Part shown: in pieces, positions 50,001-57,932 of the stretch | Layout: the number at the start of each line of letters is the position of its first letter | Numbering within the stretch: the stretch's first letter is position 1 | Origin: Stercorarius parasiticus | Lineage: Eukaryota > Chordata > Aves > Charadriiformes > Stercorariidae | Reading direction: 5' to 3' | NCBI GenBank assembly: GCA_013396915.1 | Contig: VWZL01000578.1 | Location: 33,516 to 97,515, forward strand | Length of the DNA stretch: 64,000 bases | Made by a program: the position numbers and the translations under genes | Notes under the pieces: generated by a model | The model's database searches: none | What the model saw: the letters and a program-made list of their open reading frames with translations, nothing else | Told to the model about the DNA's origin: nothing

Positions 50001-53000
50001 AAAATTTTTATAGTCTTTTAGTAAATACATCTGAGGACCCAGGTCTCTTGTTTGTTTTGTCTGTTTCTAAAAACCACGTGATACTCTTTAGGGCACCAGT
50101 TTGAGTACATCTGTCAATCTAGATTTAGCTTTTTAAAAATGTTTTATCCTATCTGTCTGTTTGACCAGTGCTGGAGGCTTTACTCCCCACACACTTCTCA
50201 GGAACATTGAATGGCGTTAGCTATTTGCTGAATGAAAAAGCCTCAATTGAAACATACAGCAATCAAATGTATTAAATCTCCCCTCCTGCTTAATGGATTT
50301 AATTTTGTACACTGCCCGTACTTTAAGACTTAGATCAGAATGAAATTGCTGAAGTAGTCTGGGTTACGTACCACTGTAAACTGTCCTGGTACCAGACAGT
50401 GCTAGAATGAGAAGGTGACAAATGGACAACAGTTCTTAGAAAAGGATTTGAAGGCAAATCTGGGGAAAATTCCCATGTAAATGTTTCATGTGTAAACATG
50501 GGATAAGAAAGAAGGTTTTCTTGTGGATAAATAACTGATCAAAGGATAAAAATGACATTTTTTTCTTAATGGAGGGAGATCATTAGAAGAATTTTACAGG
50601 ACTTTGTGCTAGGTCTGTCAAGTTTGTCATGGCTCCAGTGAGGATTTGAAGGTAGGGATTAATATGATAGTTTGCTGCTGATACAAAACTATTCAAGAAA
50701 ATAAAAAATGGTGTGGAAGAGCCACAGAAGTTACTGGAAGATAGCATAACAAAGAAGTCTCAGTCCAGTAAATGTAGATGGATAGCACATGGGATAAAAC
50801 AGTCCTGATTTTACATACACATTGTTGGGCTGTGAACTAGATATTACCATTTAGGAAACAAATCTTAGATTGGAACTGATGCTCAGTGATAGACAAACAT
50901 ACGGAGTGGGATTTCTAGGAATTATGCCATTGTATAAATGCATGATGTTTCACTCCATCTTAAAAAAGAGTACTGTAGAAAGGTATCAGGAAGGCAACAA
51001 GGGTAATCGAAGGTACGGAAAGGCATTAGTACAAGGAAGAACTGTTCAACCTGGAAAAGAGAGACAACCATTAGCACATAAGAGAGGTCTCTAAAATCTG
51101 GAGTTTCATAATAAATAGGGAATCGTTGTTAATTGCTTCTCGCAATACAAAAATGAGGTGTCATCAAACTGAATTATCAGATGGCACGTTCAAAACGGGA
51201 GATACTTATTCCCAGAATCCGTAGTTTAATTTTAATTTTGTGAGTGGAGTTTATTAAATGCCACAAATGCATATGGGTTCAAAGCCAATTAGGCACAAGC
51301 ATGGAAAGAAAAAATAGGTATCTTTGTGTTTTAGATACTGCCTCTCACTGAAGATGTCTTTGAGCAGCAGACTGCTGGAAAAGGGGAGGGTAAACTAAGG
51401 ATATCACCGTGTGTTTGCCCTGTTGTACTCTGTCCTAAGCATCCGCTACTGACCAATGTCAGAAACAGGACACTGGGCAAGACGCTCTGTTGGCTTGGCC
51501 CAATGAGGACATTCTTGTGTACGGTACAACTTGTAACTGAGGCAAAAGGATAGGTAGATGCAAATAAATGTTTAAGCGATCTGATACCTGCAGAAATATA
51601 TTGCTTAGATAGAAATATGAAGTTATAATTGACATTCATTTGTAGTGGCTTGAAATTATACCATATTCATGCAGTAAGGCTTTCAGATTAGTATTGTTAA
51701 TATTTTCATTATTTATTGGTTTTGGCTTCTTTGATATCAAGGACGTGATGTAAACAAGAAATGCGTCTGTTAATTTTCTTTCAGAGTACTTAGAAAATCT
51801 TGGAGGCTTTTCAAATCTCCATTTGAAAACAGGTTGTTTGGCAGTTACGGAGCTGTATTTAAAAGATGACTGTTTTATGTTCAAGAACGCTTACAAGACA
51901 GCAAAATGCTTTTTGGGCTGTAAACCTGGTTTTACATTGTATGGGTTTCAAGTTATTTTTCCAAATATGGTGGTCCTTCAGAATTATCACTTATTTAATT
52001 TAAAAGAACAAATTACTTTTATTTAAAAATAACCGTGTTTTGGCAACTTGCATGCCATTCTGGTGCAGTTGTCACTTAGGATTAAAAATAGAATAGTATT
52101 GCTATACTTGGCAGCCAGTACTGTGGTAGCACAGCATAACTTAGTCATGCAAGAATAAAAATGTCTTACTCATACTTTTATATTCTGTGTTTTTGTCATA
52201 GTGTAAACCTCATGAAGACCAAATTAGACCCAGAAGGACTGGGCATCATATTACTGGGTCCCTTTCTGCAAGAATTTTTCCCTGAGCAGGTAATCAATAT
52301 AGCTTTATCGCTGCAGAGCATTGTCCGTTCTGCTTGTCTTTGAGATTAGATTCATTAAACACTTCCATCAGCATCATAGAGCTATTTTTAAGAAGTATTG
52401 CATTCATTTGACACAGCTGACCAGCAAATAACTTCTTGTGTTACACAACAAACTGTAGACTTCCGTTTTGCATAAGGTGTCTGTGATTTTGTCAGCTTTA
52501 CACTGGAAGGAAACTCCATTATAGCGACAACTTCTAAAATTAACTTCAGGAAATACATAATCATTTTGCATATGAAATTGAACTGGTTCCCTGCTCAGAA
52601 ATTTCATCTGAGCTTAGTTTTTCTGAGAATAAATGACCATACTGTTTTTATCAATATTATAAATGTCTGCTGTAATTGCTAGCAAATGGGAAAAGGTTAC
52701 AAACTTATTTCAGACGATTTTTATGTATATCTCTCATAATGTAAAATTTTTGACAGTTTAACAAAAAATCATGGTAGGGTTATGTTTAGCGTATGCCGAA
52801 GTTGGTATCTGCCAGGGTAATGGAAAATTATTTTCAAACTCTCGGTCTGTTCCATATATTCATTAAGGTAGCACCACCGCTGAGAAGCATGTGTTAAGCT
52901 AGCACTGCTGTCCTCCTCTCCCTTTGCCCTGCGTCACATTCTCCTGCCCTCATGCTGCCCTGCGTCACATTCTCCTGTCCTCCTGCCCCAGGAACCTCTT

Positions 53001-56000
53001 CGTACAGATATGTGGTAAACCAGAACAGGGAACTGATCTGGATGAGAGATCTCTCTGCAGGTTTATGGAGGCTTATTCCATGGCCATGCAATAGCTTGTA
53101 TTGGCAGAAGAGAGAGGGTTTTCCCAGTGACAGAAAGAGAGGCTGGGGAGGCAGGAGGAGGGCTGAGGGGAGTACTTCTTTGGAGGCTTTTGTGGCTTAA
53201 CATGTCATTGAAACTACATGGCTTAACTTTTACAAGCAAGGAAATGTGAAACTAATATTTTTAAAATGCCTTCAGCAAGACTTTTTTTGTTAAGGGTTGT
53301 GCAGCGCTGTTCGGGTGTAGTATTCTGTACTATGAAACAATGTGGTCATCCAGAACACACTACAACTGCACTGCCAAAGATGGTAGGGACTGAATGCATC
53401 ATTAAGAGATGATTCATCGTGTAGAGGAAAAAGAAGGAGTTAGAGTGCTCATTTTCTCCACATTTACAGAATTACATCTGCATTGTCTATTTGCCAACCG
53501 TTTCTTCTTCCTTTCATTTTGTAGAAGTGGAAATGTCTTTACAATTTAATATAATTTATTCTTATTTCTTACAATTATATTACACTTGCAAATCTGGAAG
53601 ACTCTACTGCATCATTTTAGGCCCCAGATGCTTAGAATGAAGTTCAGGAAGCCAAAGCACATCCTCCATAACTGGCTGTGCCTAAACTGTCCAGTTCTGC
53701 AGGCCATAGGTCTGCAGAGGGCTCGAGGAGACAACAGCCACCGTATGGGGCTTCTGCCTCTGTTGCCTGTTGCTGAAGGGCATCCCTGACTGAGGAAGGA
53801 CAAATGAGGAGGGAGCATAGTGCAATGATGGGCAGAGCCCCACCTTAGTCACCTACAGATTTGGTGGAAGAACTCTTTACCTGCTGTAAAGTTGGAGCCC
53901 CCAGGCCGTTGCCTGTCTGTTAAGTATTAATTCCCTGCTGCATGTGATTCCCCACCACTCAGTTTGGCCTGTGCTGTTGAACCTTCCCTGGCTCCAGTAC
54001 AAAACATGGGAAGTGTTACTGCCTTAAGGGTATAGTCTGAACAATCGGCACATTTTGGAGTGGGACCTGCCAGTGTCAGTTACTGAATGAATGCTGAGGA
54101 CACGGATGTATTGTCCAGTCTGTCTGTGCTCTGTGGATCAGACAGCAGGAGCCGTTACCCATACTGACACCTCGTTCAGAATTCTTTCTGAAAGTGAAAT
54201 TCTGCAGAAATGAAAATGAATGTCTGTCTTTAAAGTACTGTGAGGAAATAGCAGATGCCAGTGATGGCTGGAATTGTTGATGTTCCCCTTTATACAATAT
54301 TTGAACATGTTGCTAGTGCTCAAGAGATCCAGATGCGATTCCTTTGCCGAGAATATTCAAAACCCCATTCTTACTCTCCTACAAAGTACTAAACTCCATC
54401 TCAAAAGCAGGAAGGGATCTCAGCTTTCCTTTTTAAAACTGTTGGCTTAAAGAAAAATATTCAAAGATCATTCAGCCTGGAAGAGCCTGACTCTTTAGTG
54501 CTTAGGGCAGTGACCTGGAGAGGCGGATTCCTGAATTCCCCGGTAACCCTTTTTTTGGGAAACAATTACCACACAAAATGTTTGACATCCATGGGACAGG
54601 ACCTGGAAAGCAGCCCTTCTTTTCCTTCAGGGTGAGCCTTCTTCCTCAGGGAAAAAATAACTGCCCTCCTTCCAGGCAAAGCTTGATTTTATTCATCTCT
54701 GTGAAGCAACTTCTGTAACCAGTTACCACTTACCTTCCTGTTCACCACCCTCCCTCCACCAAATAGCCTGGGTTGCTGTGAGAGACCTATACAGAGATAA
54801 GGTTTTTGAATCATTTAAGAGGAGAAAAATGAATGAGGGCTTTTCATAATCTGATGGATGTACTGTAACCTGAGCAGATTTCTTCTCATTCCCAGCCTTT
54901 ACCTCCATGTACTTAAAAAAGGGATAAGCTTTTGTTTGGAGCCTGGTCCAGTAGGCATAAAAGAGATGATATTACACCTGATTTGTGTTTCCTGATTCAG
55001 TGAAATGCAAAGTCCTTTTAGGACTAAAGCATTTAAACACCTGTCATGTAAAGGTTGACAACTGCAGCACATCTGCTGGTCGGCCTCAGCTGAACAGGTG
55101 TCTGCACAATTAGTTATACAGTTAGGCAAGAGTGAGCATAAATTACTTTTCGTCTCTCATATGGAGGGCTGGAGATTGGATGATCTGGTCATTAGCAAAT
55201 ATTTAACTTTGTAGCATCCAAACAGTCATAAATGCACGCGAATGTGGCTACTATATAAGGTGTCTGACTTGAAAAGTTAGGACAGTTTCTACGTGGTCAG
55301 TGCTGAAGTTGTAGTTTAAAGTGTTCAGATGAACACAGAAAATAATGACTTGCTCTTGGGGTGTTACCCGTTAACTTACTGACATCTTTTTTTTTATTTC
55401 TGATGAGAAAGGTAAAATGAACAAAATCTTCAAGATGGTATCACCTGTAAAGAAATTGTACTTTTTTACAATTTCCTTGAGTCTTCCTGTTTAAATGTAC
55501 CTGTCTAGTCGTAAAGAGAAGAGACTGCAAGGCATGATGTATGTGTCACATGAAATAAACTGTCTTCTTTCTACTAGGACTCCAGGGTTTCAGAGTCATT
55601 CACTGTTTACCATTATAATGGACTGAAGCAATCTAACTACAATGAAAAGGTAAGATTTAAGAAACATAAATCTAGGCCTAATAACAATTAGTGAGCAAAT
55701 ATATTTTAACTTGAAACAGACTCTTTACAAAACTATTATTTCGATAATTTACTTCCAAAACTATATATTTGGAATTGGAAACTGCTTTGTGCTCCTGGTC
55801 ATATTTCAGCTAGCATAGTGTATTGGTTGGGTAGACCACATCTCTTAAGCTATGCATTTTGAGTAGAGCATTGCTCATGCTTATCCATGAGAAGTGGGAT
55901 CTGAAATGTAAACGACAATGGAGATGTAACAAAAACAAACTGCAATTTCTATAAGTAGCCCTACATCTAAATTGAGATGTTTGGAATTTTTTGTGAAATA

Positions 56001-57019
56001 TTTTAGTACTCCAGACTTGCCTAAGAAATCAATTATTTTATGCAACCACTTAATGGGGGACAAAAATGACCTGTTTCATTTTCAGCTTTCTTGGAAGGAG
56101 GGGTATACATGACACACCATGACTGCTTCTGAGTTAGTTCCTGCATTAGCAGTTAGGGTAGAAGAGTATAAGGCATTAATAGACATTGGGAACAAAAATG
56201 ACTTCAAGTAAGAAAACTCTTTGAGAAAATGTATATACGCAGTCTTCAGAACTTCGGACTTTGGGAGTCCTTAAAATTACCCCTGTGAAATCTCCAGCAG
56301 TTTCATACCCCAAAATGTAGGCAAAAGCATTCAAAGATGCATTTATCTTTACTATTGAACATATATACATAATCAAGAAAATTTAAACAAATTTTTGTTT
56401 CCAGAGCATTCTACTTATAGTATTTTAAATATTGTTTTATGAATAGAGCTGATTTCAACAGCAGTTCCATTTTATGGAAAATTAATTCCATAAAGTTAAG
56501 TCTAAGGAACACAGTCCTTATAAACTAACAATATCAAACCTTGCAACTGCAACAGCAGTAGATCTGTTGTCACAAAATTTTTGCATTTCATTTCCTAGAT
56601 TATTTTTCCCCCCAGTTTTGGCCTTTACTGTCTGTTGAAGTAAACAGTCAAATGAATATGGCCTGATCAGTCTAAAAGATTAGGGTTTTTTTTCAATTTC
56701 ATACCTCATTTCATTAAAAAAAATCCTATATAAAACTTAATGGATTTGATTTTTGTCGTAAAAAAAACAAGTATCATAACAAATCCTCTCCTAATCTGGT
56801 GAGACTAATCATCTCATTTTAGAGTTTTTAAACAAATGTAGGCTGACATAACTGGTTTTCTTTTGACAGGTCATGTATGTAGAAGGCACAGCAGTTGTTA
56901 TGGGGTTTGAAGAACCAATGCTACAGACCGACGACACTCCAGTAAAACGCTGCTTGCAAACCAAATGGCCATATATAGAGTTACTCTGGACAACAGATCG
57001 ATCTCCTTCTTTAAACTGA
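1955..57019 (+). CDS. MINDY3: MINDY3, Lys48-specific deubiquitinase; full gene, 15 coding exons
   Basis: MINDY3 is a MINDY-family cysteine protease that trims Lys48-linked polyubiquitin chains; the human protein is largely nuclear. Joining 1955-2051, 10385-10464, 12294-12351, 12812-12985, 16615-16666, 18572-18686, 19081-19154, 19619-19698, 25917-25987, 27149-27229, 47491-47563, 48331-48403, 52202-52289, 55578-55649 and 56870-57019 gives 1338 nt, or 445 residues plus TGA, matching the human length as I recall it. Visible landmarks are the catalytic-cysteine motif [13 protein letters not shown] (Cys52; human Cys51), the catalytic histidine in [10 protein letters not shown] (His287), an EF-hand-like loop at 316-327 and a conserved C-terminus ending SLN. 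All introns are GT-AG and no exon has a frameshift or stop. The start has G at -3 and encodes the conserved MSE opening. A CpG-island promoter suggests broad expression. Family, function and catalytic residues are established knowledge; intactness is read from the sequence. Confidence 0.97.
3932..3976 (+). repeat. G/T-only low-complexity tract
   Basis: About 45 bases made of short G runs separated by T runs, with no A or C. Similar tracts occur at 24619-24690 and, on the other strand, at 25507-25564. Confidence 0.7.
7391..7416. repeat. A-run and (TA)n microsatellite
   Basis: An A run passes into about seven TA dinucleotides. Confidence 0.8.
10385..10464 (+). CDS. MINDY3: MINDY3 coding exon 2 (catalytic cysteine)
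   Basis: Residues 33-59. It encodes GFVFSES and the motif [13 protein letters not shown], in which Cys52 is the nucleophile (human Cys51 from memory). Acceptor CAG at 10382-10384, donor GTAAGA at 10465; ends in phase 0. Confidence 0.96.
10465..12293 (+). other. Intron 2 (1.8 kb)
   Basis: No gene or recognised transposon. It holds a 17-base T run at 11794-11810. Confidence 0.65.
12294..12351 (+). CDS. MINDY3: MINDY3 coding exon 3
   Basis: Residues 60-78 plus one base of codon 79. It encodes AFLLKRL and SEKSTWRDC, which continue the MINDY fold just after the catalytic helix. Acceptor AAG, donor GTACGG. Confidence 0.95.
12352..12811 (+). other. Intron 3 (460 bp)
   Basis: Short A+T-rich intron with nothing else recognisable. 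Confidence 0.7.
12812..12985 (+). CDS. MINDY3: MINDY3 coding exon 4
   Basis: Residues 79-136 plus one base of codon 137. It encodes [17 protein letters not shown], then a stretch that differs from the human protein as I recall it, then [14 protein letters not shown]. The largest internal exon and the most diverged part of the protein. Acceptor CAG, donor GTAAGA. It is too open to chance frames to be found by ORF length alone; it was located by homology and splice signals. Confidence 0.94.
12986..16614 (+). other. Intron 4 (3.6 kb)
   Basis: A+T-rich. I see no recognisable transposon, RNA gene or extra exon. Confidence 0.65.
16615..16666 (+). CDS. MINDY3: MINDY3 coding exon 5
   Basis: Residues 137-153 plus two bases of codon 154. 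It encodes [16 protein letters not shown], highly conserved in the family. The last two bases (CA) join C from exon 6 to give His154. Acceptor TAG, donor GTAAGT. Confidence 0.95.
16667..18571 (+). other. Intron 5 (1.9 kb)
   Basis: A+T-rich intron, nothing further recognised. Confidence 0.65.
18572..18686 (+). CDS. MINDY3: MINDY3 coding exon 6
   Basis: Completes codon 154 and encodes residues through 192: [14 protein letters not shown] and [14 protein letters not shown]. Acceptor TAG. The donor GTTTGT is the weakest in the gene by consensus. Confidence 0.95.
18687..19080 (+). other. Intron 6 (394 bp)
   Basis: Shortest intron of the gene. It contains a T/C-rich run around 18890-18912 well upstream of the acceptor. 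Confidence 0.7.
19081..19154 (+). CDS. MINDY3: MINDY3 coding exon 7
   Basis: Residues 193-216 plus two bases of codon 217. It encodes [18 protein letters not shown] and PVYGHG. Acceptor CAG, donor GTAAGA. Confidence 0.96.
19155..19618 (+). other. Intron 7 (464 bp)
   Basis: Short intron, nothing further recognised. Confidence 0.7.
19619..19698 (+). CDS. MINDY3: MINDY3 coding exon 8
   Basis: Residues 217-243 plus one base of codon 244. It encodes [20 protein letters not shown] and DRECSGM, one of the most conserved blocks of the family. Acceptor TAG, donor GTAAGT. Confidence 0.96.
19986..20408 (+). mobile_element. Old CR1 LINE fragment, + strand
   Basis: The bases follow the 3' part of the CR1 ORF2, in order: CATCTGGGA-like (about 20070), TGTGC-CCTT (20190), AAGAAGGCCAGCTGCATCTT (20217-20236), GTGTCCAGTTTTGGGCTCCT (20329-20348) and GCCACCAAGATGATTAG (20394-20410). 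It is heavily diverged, has stops in all frames and is cut at both ends, so it is an old dead copy. It also carries a 24-bp internal tandem duplication. Confidence 0.8.
20172..20215 (+). repeat. 24-bp tandem duplication inside the old CR1 fragment
   Basis: The 20-mer CACGTGAGTCATCAGTGTGC occurs at 20172-20191 and 20196-20215 with no mismatch. CR1 relatives have this segment once, so the duplication arose after insertion. Confidence 0.9.
20447..20505. repeat. Two-part inverted repeat (hairpin)
   Basis: Inner arms 20469-20479 and 20484-20494 are perfect 11-bp complements around a 4-base loop (ATTC). Outer arms 20447-20456 and 20496-20505 are perfect 10-bp complements. A 12-base bulge on one side separates the two stems. 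Origin unknown; it lies just after the old CR1 fragment. Confidence 0.85.
20730..20790 (+). repeat. Three tandem copies of a 20-21 bp unit
   Basis: Units start at 20730, 20751 and 20771, each beginning GGATATTGTAT. The first and third are almost identical and the middle one is diverged. Confidence 0.9.
20991..21352 (-). mobile_element. Truncated avian LTR, minus strand
   Basis: Same family as the LTR at 58429-59445. The + strand opens TGTGGTGGGTTGCCCCTGG, which is the reverse complement of the LTR 3' end, and continues through the GTGCCCACC-like, GGGGAGAGAAAATATAA and repeated CTCCAGCGTGGGTCC segments. Compared with the other copy, the segment with the poly(A) signal (TTTATT on the + strand) is deleted near 21133 and a further block is missing near 21165. 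Homology stops near 21352, so the 5' half of the LTR is gone. Non-autonomous and dead. Confidence 0.8.
22105..22118 (+). promoter_or_regulatory. CTCF-like motif
   Basis: TCACTAGGTGGCGA matches the CTCF core consensus (CCASYAGRKGGCRS) at 12 of 14 positions, including the central AGGTGGC. It lies about 170 bp upstream of the CR1 boundary. Binding is not shown by sequence alone. Confidence 0.35.
22286..23692 (+). mobile_element. CR1 LINE, 5'-truncated, C-terminal reverse transcriptase part of ORF2
   Basis: The frame from about 22317 to 23606 encodes the reverse transcriptase of a non-LTR retrotransposon. Visible motifs are [17 protein letters not shown] (22542-22577), [11 protein letters not shown] (about 22710-22742), FADDT (from 22803; FADD in place of YADD holds the two catalytic aspartates) and the C-terminal WNRLP. 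Two lesions break it: a TAA at 23058-23060 in an otherwise continuous frame, and a one-base frameshift in the A-rich run 22303-22316. ORF1 and the endonuclease domain are missing. The 3' end shows the typical CR1 tail, TTAAGGTCCCTTCCAACCC followed by two ATTCTGTG-type units (23678-23692). Good preservation suggests a fairly recent insertion, but it is inactive. Confidence 0.93.
22317..23606 (+). pseudogene. CR1 reverse transcriptase reading frame with one in-frame stop
   Basis: The segments 22356-23057 and 23061-23606 share one frame and are separated only by TAA at 23058-23060, where related CR1 copies appear to have CAA (Gln). The natural stop TAG at 23604-23606 follows a conserved C-terminus. 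The N-terminal part of the protein is absent. Confidence 0.85.
24619..24690 (+). repeat. G/T-rich low-complexity tract
   Basis: About 70 bases almost entirely G and T, with G runs of 3, 3, 5 and 3. It has weak G-quadruplex potential. Confidence 0.65.
25507..25564 (-). repeat. A/C-rich low-complexity tract
   Basis: Nearly pure A and C on the + strand, the complement of the G/T tracts elsewhere in this gene. Confidence 0.65.
25917..25987 (+). CDS. MINDY3: MINDY3 coding exon 9
   Basis: Completes codon 244 and encodes through residue 267: [18 protein letters not shown] and SLRYCK. Acceptor CAG, donor GTAAGT; ends in phase 0. Confidence 0.96.
25988..27148 (+). other. Intron 9 (1.2 kb)
   Basis: A+T-rich, nothing further recognised. 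Confidence 0.65.
27149..27229 (+). CDS. MINDY3: MINDY3 coding exon 10 (catalytic histidine)
   Basis: Residues 268-294: [13 protein letters not shown] then [12 protein letters not shown]. His287 is the catalytic histidine of the family. Acceptor AAG, donor GTATGT; phase 0 at both ends. Confidence 0.96.
36389..36463 (+). other. Possible cryptic (poison) exon in intron 10
   Basis: A good acceptor (pyrimidine tract then TTTTAG) is followed by 75 nt and a plausible donor GTAGAT. In the MINDY3 frame (phase 0) the second codon is TGA, so inclusion would truncate the protein after residue 295. The frame two bases later is open throughout and encodes a short hydrophobic peptide I do not recognise. 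Could be chance. Confidence 0.2.
36907..36917 (+). repeat. C11 homopolymer
   Basis: Eleven C in a row, followed by AGCCCCC. Confidence 0.9.
40269..40296 (+). repeat. 14-bp perfect tandem duplication
   Basis: TTGATAATAGAAGC occurs at 40269-40282 and 40283-40296. Just upstream (about 40251-40266) an AATTTGAT unit is also doubled. Confidence 0.9.
40441..40441. other. Single undetermined base
   Basis: One N within intron 10, after a C-rich run. Confidence 0.95.
41000..42760. other. G+C-elevated block of unknown origin in intron 10
   Basis: Composition rises above the surrounding intron and open frames of 60-109 codons occur on both strands, for example 41409-41663 on the minus strand, which is rich in Arg and Lys and ends near an AATAAA-like signal. 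I do not recognise any protein. It may be a degraded transposon or retrocopy. Confidence 0.3.
44765..44819. repeat. 13-bp perfect inverted repeat
   Basis: TACTTTAAAAGAG (44765-44777) is complementary to 44807-44819, with a 29-base spacer. Confidence 0.85.
47491..47563 (+). CDS. MINDY3: MINDY3 coding exon 11
   Basis: Residues 295-318 plus one base of codon 319: [18 protein letters not shown] then QTYDPE. It begins the EF-hand-like loop. The acceptor AAG is preceded by a long T-rich tract. Confidence 0.96.
47564..48330 (+). other. Intron 11 (767 bp)
   Basis: A+T-rich, nothing further recognised. Confidence 0.65.
48331..48403 (+). CDS. MINDY3: MINDY3 coding exon 12
   Basis: Completes codon 319 and encodes through residue 342: [18 protein letters not shown] then VSDPE. 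Together with exon 11 it forms the loop [12 protein letters not shown] (316-327). Position 12 is Leu rather than the Glu of a canonical EF-hand, so calcium binding is doubtful. Acceptor CAG, donor GTAAGT. Confidence 0.96.
49815..49862 (-). mobile_element. Possible old CR1 3' tail, minus strand
   Basis: GGTCATCTAGTCCAA within this stretch is an exact match to the reverse complement of the conserved CR1 3' end. The flanks are too diverged to extend it with confidence. Confidence 0.35.
50510..51520 (+). mobile_element. Ancient CR1 LINE relic (about 1 kb)
   Basis: Diverged but collinear with an old amniote CR1 family known to me from turtle and crocodile DNA. Matching landmarks in order are GTGCTAGGTC (about 50610), TTTGCTGCTGATACAAAACT (from about 50671), GGCAACAAGGGTAAT (about 50993), TTCAACCTGGAAAAGAGA (about 51045), ATATGGGTTCAAAGCCAATT (about 51271) and the 3' region AAACAGGACACTGGGCAAGA to GGACATTCTTGTGT (51464-51520). 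No open frame survives. Probably older than the diversification of birds. The 5' limit is approximate. Confidence 0.8.
52202..52289 (+). CDS. MINDY3: MINDY3 coding exon 13
   Basis: Completes codon 343 and encodes through residue 372: [20 protein letters not shown] then [10 protein letters not shown]. Acceptor TAG, donor GTAATC; ends in phase 0. Confidence 0.96.
52926..52982 (+). repeat. Two tandem copies of a 31-bp unit
   Basis: GCCCTGCGTCACATTCTCCT starts at 52926 and again at 52957. The second unit is slightly shorter and has one substitution. Confidence 0.88.
55452..55475. repeat. Perfect 9-bp hairpin
   Basis: GAAATTGTA (55452-55460) and TACAATTTC (55467-55475) flank a loop of CTTTTT. 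It lies about 100 bp upstream of the exon 14 acceptor. Confidence 0.8.
55578..55649 (+). CDS. MINDY3: MINDY3 coding exon 14
   Basis: Residues 373-396: [18 protein letters not shown] then SNYNEK. The first five residues differ from the human sequence as I recall it; the rest is conserved. Acceptor TAG, donor GTAAGA. Confidence 0.96.
55650..56869 (+). other. Intron 14 (1.2 kb)
   Basis: A+T-rich, nothing further recognised. Confidence 0.65.
56870..57019 (+). CDS. MINDY3: MINDY3 coding exon 15 and stop codon
   Basis: Residues 397-445 and TGA (57017-57019). It encodes [32 protein letters not shown] and the C-terminal [14 protein letters not shown]. Acceptor CAG at 56867-56869. Confidence 0.97.
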   Translation, partial: VMYVEGTAVVMGFEEPMLQTDDTPVKRCLQTKWPYIELLWTTDRSPSLN

Positions 57020-57269
57020 TACGTTGCGCATAAACAACATACTACTATCAAATGCTTGAACGGGGATACAAGAGTTGGTATTTGCTTGGAAAGTGGTATG
57101 CTTTGACTGTGTGAAGTTATACACTGGTATCATTGATGAATTGTAAATAATGATTACAAACACTTTTTCAGTGTTAATTGGAATATTTAATTTTTTAATC
57201 AGATTGATTTCTATTATAATAGTTCGTCTTTTTTGGCCACTGTAGTACTGTTAATGTGAGTTATCCTAA

Positions 57270-57275
57270 AATAAA
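57270..57275 (+). terminator. MINDY3: Proximal poly(A) signal AATAAA
   Basis: Canonical hexamer about 250 bp after the stop codon. It would give a short 3' UTR. Confidence 0.7.
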
Positions 57276-57926
57276 CAAAAAGCCTACTTATAAAGTCTCA
57301 ACATTATTTTGCCATCTCATGAAGATTTGAAAAATGTCTGATATTGCAGAATCTGCATATTAGATATCAGATCTTTAAAACATAAAACACATTCTGCTTC
57401 CTCTGAATCATATAGGCATGTTTTATTATTTAAATTATATTGGCTTACATTACAGTACCATAATGTGTGGACTAGACTGGCCTTTGCACTGGATATGTTT
57501 TAATGAGTTTAAATTTTCTGCAATTTTTCCTAAAACCTAATTTTACCTGAAGAGCTTGCACAATGTGACATAAATATGATACATTTTTAGGAATATTAAT
57601 AAGTATAATTCATAAATACTCTTTCTTGGCAGTTGTATATTACTGTGGCTTAGTTATCGGGCATGTTAAAAGTGAACAGAAAATACGAGGAAAAATAGAT
57701 TTATTAATATTTATTTGAATTTGTATAAAAGAAATGTAAAAACAGCGGAAAGAATTTCTTGTTCTGTAATCTCTAAACTATTCAAACTTATAATATTGCC
57801 AAATACCTCTTCTCAATTTGTCCAAACAGCAGTGTAAGCCAGAGTTATTGTATGTGTTAAGTGCATGAGAACATCTGTTATTACATTATTATATTCCTTT
57901 ATTTATTATCAACTTGTTAGCCCTAA

Positions 57927-57932
57927 AATAAA
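57927..57932 (+). terminator. MINDY3: Distal poly(A) signal AATAAA
   Basis: Canonical hexamer about 0.9 kb after the stop, followed within 40 bp by a GT-rich stretch (TGTGATGTATTG) suitable as the downstream element. Confidence 0.6.

Larger units (their letters stand above)
48404..52201 (+). other. Intron 12 (3.8 kb)
   Basis: Contains a very old CR1 relic (about 50510-51520) and a possible CR1 tail near 49820. The rest is unrecognised. Confidence 0.7.
52290..55577 (+). other. Intron 13 (3.3 kb)
   Basis: Holds a 31-bp tandem repeat (52926-52982) and a short hairpin (55452-55475). The segment 53600-54000 is G+C-elevated without recognised identity. No gene seen. Confidence 0.65.
57020..57932 (+). 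other. MINDY3: MINDY3 3' untranslated region
   Basis: A+T-rich sequence after the stop, ending at one of two AATAAA signals. The limits are inferred from the signals, since no transcript is available. Confidence 0.7.

Noticed and set aside
51823..52026. 67-codon + strand frame just before exon 13
   Set aside because: Unrelated in sequence to the MINDY family and in noncoding intron 12. The real exon starts at 52202.
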